Shown here in pieces: positions 10,431 through 18,783 of a stretch of DNA of 64,000 nt. Made by a program: the position numbers and the translations under genes. Below the pieces are notes generated by a model, which had not been told where the DNA came from, ran no database searches, and was given only the letters and a program-made list of their open reading frames with translations. Position 1 is the stretch's first letter. The number at the start of each line of letters is the position of its first letter. Where the stretch lies: NCBI GenBank assembly GCA_019973155.2, contig BPQB01000046.1:62001-126000 (forward strand), read 5' to 3'. This stretch comes from Phanerochaete sordida. Its lineage: Eukaryota > Basidiomycota > Agaricomycetes > Polyporales > Phanerochaetaceae.

Positions 10431-10997
10431 CGCTGGTTCGCTCTGGCGACGACATACGGGCGACAGGTAGATTAGAAGATGCCATCGCGTACCTAGGCTG
10501 GTTGCGAGTTTTGTCCTCATTCCGGCTGCAGGCTGCATGTGACCGAAAAACGTTGCTAACAACGAATGATGTACGAGATAGAACTCGGAAGGTATAACGT
10601 AACTTCGACGCGACCCTTCGATACTTATACAGTCGAAAGCTTCAAGCTGAGGCTTCAGGCTTCTATGGTCGCTCAGCACGAACACAACAATAACGTTCCG
10701 AAACTCGAAGATTGAAGATTGAGACTTGTGGCGTTCCGAAGACATTGACAAGATTCGCTCGATAAAGAGCGCTGCAGGACCACACGATGGGATGCTTATC
10801 GTAGAGCGTAGCTGCGGGTGCGTGATGCCAGTGCTTGGGAAATATGGCGCCTGGCAGCGAATTGTCCTCCTGCAATGCAGCTTTGGGCAAGAAGGAAGAC
10901 TATCGTCGAGGCGCGCACACTACCTCCCTAAAGACGGAAAAGGGTTTGCTTGTCATTCATCGACCTCGGAAGAAATATGACTGACCCACAGACCCAA

Positions 10998-11841
10998 CTA
11001 CCACATGAATGCCAGTAACGCGGTGACTGCCACCAAACACGATACTGCCTGTCGGGTGGCATCGTTCGTGACGCTTGGGTACTGCACATTGGAAGTCGAG
11101 TTATTGGCGTCGAGCCACGGACTGTGGGACGGGGCGGACTGAGCTTGCGGGAACGCTTGGATAGTATTGGTTCCATTGCTACACTTGCTCGGGCTTGAAT
11201 TGGTGTTCTCAATTTCAATGCTGCGACAAATAAATCAAGAAGGCAAGGAGACAGCGTTCTGTGGCTAGAACATACGGAAGTGGAGTGATAGTGAAGAAGG
11301 CGTCAGAGTTGATGTGAGAGCCCTCATAAAAGGTGAGCTGCACGGGAGGTTAAGCAATTACTAGTAGGGCAGCGTGAACATTAGAGCCGCACGTTGTAGT
11401 TTCCCGAAGGAATGCACGAATCTATGAGCCAATTAACATGCTTGACGGTGCTTCCAGGCTCCTGGGTAAGGAGACTGGGTCCGGAGGACACTGTTAAGTT
11501 GAACGACGTGGCGAAAGATGTGAGGTAGATCTCGAGGCTGTCGAAATGGGTCGGAGAGCCTGAGTCAGGACCCGAGGAGTCTGTGGGAAGATGGCCGTCC
11601 CCGCTGATGTCTATGGCGACGCTCTGCGTCGCTCCAGCATGCAAGGTACTGGGGGTTGCAGTGAGGATTAGACTTGCTATCTCGACGCTGTGGCGACTCA
11701 CGTTCCCGGCTGGGGCGCGTCAACGATAGCGAGGCCATTTGTGAAAATCTGACCGTTCACGACTACCTGAGCGTTAGCGGTGGTGCCAGCGAGGGCAGAG
11801 GCAAGTAAAAGAGTGGCAGCTGAAGAGAGCGTGGTGAGCAT
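10998..11841 (-). CDS. Secreted, probably GPI-anchored protein (fungal family of unknown function)
   Basis: Four exons (11702..11841, 11393..11648, 11276..11337, 10998..11220) encode 226 aa. It starts with a signal peptide (LLLASALAGTTANA, cleavage near residue 24) and ends with a hydrophobic tail (SCLVAVTALLAFMW) typical of a GPI-anchor signal. The middle contains HFDSLEIYLTSFATSFNLTV, QEPGSTVKHVNW, GNYNLTFYEGSHIN and AFFTITPLPIEIEN, a beta-rich ectodomain pattern I associate with basidiomycete cell-surface proteins of unknown role. Several N-glycosylation sequons occur (NLT, NST, NGT). The tail before the hydrophobic end is Ser/Asn/Pro-rich, as in wall-attached proteins. It is divergent from the J-protein gene with 232 bp between starts. 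Confidence 0.8.
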
Positions 11842-12073
11842 TACGGGCGAGAAGAGAGAGAGCAGTGACTTACAACAGCCGGTTTGCGTCCTTCATGTGC
11901 AGCATTTCTGGGCGAGGCTGGCGGTGATCCAGGAACCGGCATAGGGCGTGACGGTCGCCAAGGCACAAAGCGCGTCTCGGTCACGGCTCGTCACCGCCGT
12001 GACGTGATTTCTCCGGACGCGTTTCAGCGCGTGACCCACGCGTCTTTGCCACGACCGCCACGACCGCCGCAAC

Positions 12074-13239
12074 ATGGACGACACGCCCGATCCCCTCGCC
12101 CAGTTCTTCCCCGACCAGGACCCAGAGTCCGTTGATCTCTACGCCGTGCTTACTCTCACCAACGCTGCCACGCCCGACGATATCAAGAAAGCGTACCGCA
12201 AGCTCGCGCTCATACACCACCCCGACAAGCACTCTACCGCGTCAGAGGACGCTCAAGCCGCCGCTGCTCTCAAGTTTCAGCAGGTCGGATACGCGTATAC
12301 TGTTTTGAGCGACGAGAACCGCAGGCAGCGCTACGACAAGACCGGTCGAACCGACGAGGGTCTCGACTTTGGTGCCGAAGAAGGTGGCTGGGAGGCGTAC
12401 TTCGAGGACTTGTTCGACAAAGTGACGAGGGAAAAGCTCGATGAGCTCAAGAAGGAGTATCAAGGTTCGTGGAGCGCGGCCTGACTCTGGCTTTGACACT
12501 CACACGTGCCCTTACCCCAGGTTCAGCCGAGGAGGTCGAGGACCTCAAGGCCGCCTATGTCGAGCACGATGGCTCCATAGACACTATCATGATGCACATT
12601 CCCCACTCCACGTTCGACGATGAAGCACGTTTCATCGTCATCATTTCCGACCTCATCAAGAAGGGCGAGCTGCCCAAACTCAAGACGTGGGAAAAGAGCA
12701 TTAAAGACGAGAAGGCCAAGCTCGTGCGTAAGAAGCAGAGCGAGAAGGAGGCCGGTGAGGCGGAGGAACTCGCGAAGGAGCTTGGAGTGTGGGACGAGTT
12801 CTACGGCAGCGGCAAGTCCAGTGCCAAGAAATCCAAGGGCAAGGGCAAGGCGAAGAAGGCTACGGAGGAGGACGAAGACGAAGGCGAGGAGGATACATCT
12901 GCGCTCCAAGCCCTCATCCTGAAGAAACGCAAAAACATGGACAGCTTCTTCGACAGCCTTGCCGCGAAATATGCGGAGCCTCAGCCCTCGGCGAAGGGCA
13001 AAGGCAAGAAGAAGCGAGCGAAGAATGACGAGGACGATGAGGACGAGGTCCAGGTGTCCCCCAAGAAGCGGTCGCGCAAGGAGGCCCCGCCGCCTCCGGA
13101 GATCGACGACGAGGAGTTCGAGAAGCTGCAAGCAAAGCTCTTCCCCAAGAAAGACAAGGAGGCGAAGCCTGCGTCGAAGGGCAAGACTGCGGCTGCAAGC
13201 TCGTCGCCGAAGAAAAAGGCGGCGAGAGGGAAGAAGTAG
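12074..13239 (+). CDS. DNAJC9: J-domain protein, DNAJC9-like
   Basis: Two exons (12074..12464, 12521..13239) encode 369 aa. The J-domain is at about residues 20-90 (DLYAVLTLTNAATPDDIKKA...) with the HPD signature in LIHHPDKHS, which stimulates Hsp70 ATPase. After it come EYQGSAEEVEDL and DTIMMHIPHSTFDDEARF, the conserved region of DNAJC9 proteins, which in animals is a histone H3-H4 binding segment linked to nuclear Hsp70. The last 130 residues are Lys/Asp/Glu-rich with nuclear-localisation-like runs (PKKRSRKEA). The donor of the single intron is GTTCGT, weaker than usual, but frame and conservation across it are good. Histone co-chaperone activity is inferred from the family. Confidence 0.85.
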
Positions 13240-13489
13240 AGGCAGGCGTTGGATGACGGCCGTTCGGCCACGGTTCGGTTCTGTTGTATTTTGTGTACCA
13301 TTTACTCACGCGTTGCCCATACCCTGTTAGCTCCCTGTAATATCTGCTAGACGCGTTCACGCTTTGAATACGACGTCATTTGGTTGCATATACCCAATGG
13401 CCATAGCGCTATCGACCGCGTGGGGGCGGTGAAATAACGGTCCAGGATAATCTTGCATGCGCGACTTCTCAATAGCAGTACTGCCTCTT
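13240..13489. other. 3' flank of the J-protein gene
   Basis: No gene is apparent. The region leads into the inverted copy of the hydrophobin upstream module that begins near 13490. Confidence 0.4.
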
Positions 13490-13830
13490 ACTTCATCGTT
13501 CTGAATGGCTGTCATGGGGCCTGTGAAGCTCGAATTGAGGTATGGTTTACATCTGCTACCAGCTCTGATACTCATGATGCCTCATGTCAGGTTCCAGTCC
13601 TCGTGTTGTTCATCTCCCGCAGTCTGTGCGGAGGGCCTCGGGAAAGCCCATTTCATTTCGCGCGTTCTCAGGTCTGTCGAAGGCTACGGCATGCGTTTGA
13701 AATTGCCCTCTGCGCAGGCCGCCATTCGTCATGCGCGGCATGCCCTAAGGACGAAGCCAGACTCGCCGAGGTCGCCGCCGCACGCCTATAGCCTCTGATG
13801 GCGCGTCCGATTCCCGACGCCTTTGTGGCG
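13490..13830. repeat. Upstream duplicated module, copy C (inverted, upstream of H4)
   Basis: Inverted relative to copies A and B. It runs GCCTGTGAAGCTCGAA...CCTCGTGTTGTTCATCT...GACGCCTTTGTGGCGTCG and is collinear with the minus strand of 7340-7720 over its whole length, with many small differences. Confidence 0.7.
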
Positions 13831-14137
13831 TCGTGCCTTGCTCACGCCGCGCTAGCTTTTGGGCCAGCCCAAGCTAACTTGACACCTCGCGGGCCCAATC
13901 TGGCGCTTGTCTCTATGTATAGATGCGCCAGGCCTTCTCACCTTCGATTGGCTCCATGCAATGCATCGCTCGGGGGTAGTTGTCAGACGAGCTCCACTCG
14001 CCCGTGATGAACATAACCTACCTACCATATCCCGACCATCCCAGCCAACCACGGCGCGCGAGAACACCGCAGGCGTGTCGCACCGTGTGCGCAGACATAC
14101 GGAAACATAGAGTCGTGCTGTGGAGCCCGGTATCGCT

Positions 14138-14150
14138 CCCCTGGCACATG
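14138..14150 (+). promoter_or_regulatory. Shared upstream promoter element, H4 copy
   Basis: CCCCTGGCACATG, 188 bp from the H4 start. It is the reverse complement of the H1 and H3 elements, as expected for the inverted gene. Confidence 0.45.
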
Positions 14151-14242
14151 CCGACGTTGCGTTCAACCCTCTGCTTCCGAATACACAAGAGTCTGGGACT
14201 CACCCCTCGCCACATCCAGGTATATGAATTTTGGACAGACCG

Positions 14243-14251
14243 TATAAAAGG
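14243..14251 (+). promoter_or_regulatory. TATA box of hydrophobin H4
   Basis: TATAAAAGG beginning 83 bp upstream of the H4 ATG, identical in sequence and spacing to H1 and H3. Confidence 0.75.
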
Positions 14252-14325
14252 TGGACGAGCAGTGCCGGGGATCCTCAGCAAACCGCTCTCGCCTCTCGCG
14301 TCTCAAGCCTTTGCAAACCTCCAAG

Positions 14326-14754
14326 ATGTTCTCCAAGCTCGCTGCCTTCGCCACGCTCGCCCTCCCCCTTCTTGCGGTCGCCACACCTGCTCCCCTTGCG
14401 GCCAGGCAGTCGGACGTCCAGTGCTGCAACAGCACCGAAGACGTACGTCGGCAATGTACAGCGGTTCCAGACAGCTGCTCACCGTTTTGTTCATGTAGGC
14501 CAACTCCGCGTCCGCCGCGGCCCTCCTGGGCCTGCTCGGCATCGTCGTCCAGGACGTCACCGGCCTCATCGCCCTTGACTGCAGCCCCATCAGCGTCATC
14601 GGCGTAGGCACCGGCTCCGCGTGCAGCGGCACGACCGTCTCCTGCTCCAACGGCGTCGTCGTGGGTACCTTCTTGCTTTCACTTTTGATTTAATGGCTGA
14701 GTTCGTAATGTGTAGCACGGCATCGGCATTGGCTGCGTCCCCGTCACGCTCTGA
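14326..14754 (+). CDS. Class I-like hydrophobin H4 (six-cysteine variant, inverted copy)
   Basis: Exons 14326..14442, 14499..14660 and 14716..14754 encode 105 aa. Signal peptide MFSKLAAFATLALPLLAVA; then ARQSDVQCCNSTED, LDCSPISVIGVGTGSACSG, TVSCSNG and IGCVPVTL. It has the same three-exon structure, second- and third-exon lengths and missing cysteines as the three minus-strand copies. It lies on the opposite strand together with about 850 bp of upstream DNA homologous to the region above H1, so it is one arm of a large inverted duplication. All motifs and splice sites are intact. Confidence 0.92.
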
Positions 14755-14995
14755 GCTCGTTCTCGCTCAGGTCGTGCTAGCGGCTTCGGACGATGATAGG
14801 ATGGAATGGAGTAGCAGGTGTTGTATGATAGTGATTGTACGACTGTGTGAATCGATCATGTTAAGGGGTGAACGATCTGTCTGCCTGAACACACAAGCCC
14901 ACCATGGGACGCGTACATCATTCGGTATATTCTTTGCATTATTCCTTCACTAATCCCAGGGCCTCTTATATACATGTCGAGGAAGTATAGATGGT

Positions 14996-17900
14996 TTACA
15001 GGTATCGAATCAAGTCAATCCCCAAGCTTCTCCGCGCGTGGATAATCGCAACGAGCTCCTTCATACACTCCTCCAGAATAACGACGTTGTCCAGCAGCTG
15101 CGACAGCGTCACATGCGTCACCTTGCGCTCCTGCTCCTCTTCAGCGTCGATCCGCTCCTCCTCCGCGCGCCCGAGCTCGTTCGCGAGGCTCATGTCGCCC
15201 CACTGCCCGCTGGCAAACGCGTCCTCCTCGTCCGCGTCCCACTTCTTCACGGGCTTCGCAGGCTGCCACGGCCCGTCCGACGGCGCGGGCGCGAGGTACG
15301 GCTCGACGACGACCGCGGCCGTGCGCTGGTAGTGCGGGCCGAACGGGCTCGCCTCGAGCCCGCGCCGCGCGCCGCGCGGGCCCGCCTCCGCGGGCTGCGG
15401 CTTCGCGCGCTTCTTGGGCGAGAAGATGCTCACGAAGCTCGCGCCCTTGCTCTTCGGCTTCGGGCGCGGCGCGTCGGGCGGGGGCGCGGCGACGGCGCGC
15501 GCGAAGGCGTTGCCCTCGACGTCGAGCGCGAGCGTGAGCGCGTCGGTGAGGTTCTCCGAGAAGAGCAGCCCCTGCCGCCGCTCGAGCAGGAGCCGGTCGA
15601 AGTCCGCGACGAGCGTGCGGTAGCGCTCGAGCTGCTGCACGAGCCCGTGCAGGATCGTGTACACGACGGGCCGCGTGCGTTCGTCGACGGTCGATGTCGC
15701 GAGGGGCGCGCTCCGCACGGCGAGGTCGTCGTTGACGCGCCAGTCGACCGAGCGGTCGTCGCCGTCGTCCCGGTGCCCGACGAGCGCGGACCACATGTCC
15801 GGCGCGCTCCCATCCTTCTTGTCGCCCTCGGCAAAGGTCAGCCACCCCGCGAGAGCCCGGTCGGGGCAGATCGCGAGCGTTGCCAGGACACCCGTTAACG
15901 ACATGTTCAGTTCTGGCGTGTTGGCGAAGAAGCGACGCAGTCCGTCGACCAGGGAAGACAGCATCGGGTCGCTAGGGTTCAGCCTGTGCTTCAGCTTTTC
16001 GCGCTCCTTGAGATCTACATCGAAGTAGAAGCACTGCTGCGACTCGATGGTGGCGAGGGCGTCGCGCAGGTAGTGGTCATATCCAGTGCTGAACGCATCT
16101 TCCGTATGGTTCGGGTTGACACGAGAGACCAGGCTCAAGTACATGGTCATCTCGCGCTCATGCGCCAGGAAGGTGGTCTCGGGCTGCACGAAGAGAGCAC
16201 TAGGCCCTGAAGGCTTGGAATCCGTTATGAAGGTGTCAGTGTCGGCTCCTGGGTATACAAAGACTTCGTCGTCGTCGTCATCCAGTTTGGTGGGGTCAAT
16301 CGGAGGGAGCAGGGAAGCTGGCTGAGGGAAGCTCGTCGCGAATGGATCATGGATCACGACAAGGAGCTTCTCCACTGACAGCCGGCAGTACTGCTGAAGC
16401 ATGGTGTGCAGCAGCTGCATGGCGGACGTCACGGTGGCATGGGACGCCGATCGGAGAGAGCTGAGCAGCAGGTCCCTGAGCGTGAAGCGGCCCATCGACG
16501 TGAAGTACCCGGACTGCTGGCGCGTGTGGGGCGCCTCGATCTCGAGGAGGGCCATCGCCGCGCTCTTGCGCCGGCGTGACTTGGCCGCACGCGTTGACTC
16601 TGTTTGTGGGGGAGCGTTCGTGCTGAGGTCCAGGGTAGACCGGTGCCGAGGACGCATGCGCGAGCGTGTGAGGTCTTCGGTGTTGTCCTCGCTCGTGAGG
16701 AAGTCGACGAGCAGGTCGCCAAGCTGGCCGTTGTCGAGCGTTCTGATCATGATCTCGACGTACGACATGACTGCGACGGCGCTGCCGTCTGAGTCTGAGC
16801 ACTCGAGGATAGATGGGTAGAGCACGTTCTCCAGGAAGACCCTCCGGACGGCGTCCAAGATAGACTGCACAATGGCCCCTCCAAGGAGAGAGGACGGGTC
16901 AATGGACCCATCAGGTGACTCTTGCGCGATGTTTCGACGGAGGACGTCTTGCAAGAACTCCAGTAGCTTCAAGAAATGGTCCAGCCGAGACTTGAAGTCC
17001 AAGTTCGATGAGTCTTCAACGCCCTGATAGCGCCTGTTCTCTCGTTCGATCTCCTCCCTTTCCTTCACTTCTTCCGATACCTCGACTGCGCTCCCACCAA
17101 GAATCATGCCTGAAGACGGAGTCGATTCGGTCTGTACAGGAGGACGGATTTCGAGCTTGGTCGGCAAGATGGAGTAGACGGCGGCAAGACCAGCGGCCAG
17201 GACGTCAGAGAAGTCGCCATCGAGAATGTATTCCGCCAGTGCCAGTGCAGCATCGTTCGTTGGGTCGTTGCCAGAAGCAAGGGTGGAAGTGGACGAGGAA
17301 AGGTCGCTGGAGCTCTGAGAGGGCTCGATAGAGGTCATCGCAACGTCCATGAGGAAAAGCAGGCCGGCTCGAGCGAAGTCACCAATCTGGCCTTCACGGT
17401 GCACGAAACGAAGAAGGTAGTTGAAGAGCAAGAATTCGTACTCTGGCTTCTTGTTCGTTGATGATGCAGCCGTGGTGTCATCTGGCAATGGCGTGTCCGA
17501 TTGGTGAGGTGTCTCAGCCGCTGGAACTGGTGTGACCCCGCCCTCCCCTTCCTCTGTAGCGGTATGCACCGCCTCGTCTTCCTCGTCTTCATCCTCCTCT
17601 TCAACGGCAAAGAGAGGCTCTGGCCTGTACCAGTGCTTGTCGTGGAAGAATATCATGAGCAGCTCGCGGTAATGTCGGATGCGACTGCAGAGGATACAGA
17701 GAAGGTTAACCACTGAAAGCAGGTCAGCATTAGCAATAGCGCGACAGGTTAGTGTCCTCACGATCTGCTTCATATTCTGATGGTTGGCTCCTGGTGGAAT
17801 TTCTCGCAGCTCCGACGACACGGTTGCGGCCATCCAGCTGCTCTTGAATGTCGTCACCGACGCAGTTCCGGAGAAGCCTCAGTACGGCCTTGTGCACGGC

Positions 17901-18518
17901 GGAGTGGACGAGGAACTGCTCGTCTAGGAGAACGACCATGTTCTGCACAGCTCGTAGAACCTCAGCTTGTATGCCCACCGGTCGGTCCGATTCACTGAGT
18001 TTCACGAGGGTGCCGAGGACATCTGCGCGCGTCTGAGCAGCTGGCATCCCCACCACGACGGGAATGCTCACCATTCTTGAGCAGGTACTCGAGGCAAGCA
18101 CCTGTGCCGCTGCATAGCGAAGGCTTCAGCCCTCAATTCAGTGTGCCTCAACATTCCCCTGGGGACATACCCTTCCTCCATACGCGTAGACTCCCAGACT
18201 AACGCGTCGACCATAGACTTTAGATGCGCTGGTACGTCGGTCGCTTTGATTCCCCGCGCGAGTTGTCGTTCATCTGGATGTTCCAGGGTGCTCTACAGCC
18301 CGAGGGAAGTTGCAGGACTGAGCTTGACACAGCACGGTCTAAACATCGCGACATACCTTGATTGATGTCCATGACTTGTGAAACTCTTGTGCGTGGTCAA
18401 TCTAGCAGCTGCAGTCAGCCTGGCTGACAGCGACAGGTCTGCAAGGATTGTGCTCACTAACTTCAACTTTGGCGGATGGTTGTGGGCCTGACCTGAGGAA
18501 CTTGGAGAAGTAGTCCAT
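14996..18518 (-). CDS. FHIP-like (FTS/Hook-interacting, RAI16-like) protein
   Basis: Six exons (18462..18518, 18357..18401, 18171..18292, 18072..18109, 17762..18022, 14996..17712) encode 1079 aa. The N-terminus (MDYFSKFLRS, FHKSWTSIK, ARGIKATDVPAHLKSMVDAL) and the block VLGTLVKLSESDRPVGIQAE, VVLLDEQFLVHSAVHKAVLR, then LLMIFFHDKHWYRPEPLF, fit the RAI16-like/FHIP family. In filamentous fungi FHIP joins FTS and Hook proteins to couple early endosomes to dynein. The protein is mainly alpha-helical, with acidic low-complexity inserts near residue 200 and a Pro/Lys-rich insert near the C-terminus. The last exon is 2.7 kb without introns, unusual for this window. It is divergent from DPP3; the starts lie 163-265 bp apart depending on the DPP3 start. 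Confidence 0.85.
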
Positions 18519-18783
18519 CGCAGGTCGCTGGATGAGGTTGGACGGCCGTTGCGACCTGGGAGTGGTGATGGAAGCGCTCTGGGCGCCTGCGCGGTGTCCA
18601 CGCGTAAATTGGGCGCTTTGACGCGATTGAGAGAGTCAGGCGGTCTCCGGTCACAGCCTGTGGATCTCGTCACGGTCCTGCGTGCGCATGCTGGCCATGC
18701 ATCGATATCGAGGTGCCCTCCGCGCCTTGTCCACAGCCCACCACCTCCGCCCCCTCAAACAGCCGCGACTGCACCTCAGGAAC

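Noticed and set aside
10293..10751. 152-aa minus ORF upstream of H3
   Set aside because: Overlaps duplicated module B, with no conserved frame, splice pattern or motif.
12523..13131. 202-aa Leu-rich minus ORF
   Set aside because: Antisense translation of the Lys/Glu-rich DNAJC9-like exon (CTC/CTT from GAG/AAG), not a membrane protein.
15038..15898. 286-aa plus-strand ORF and a 234-aa minus-strand ORF inside the FHIP gene
   Set aside because: Both overlap the long last exon of the FHIP gene, which has family conservation; they are frame shadows rich in Arg/Ala.
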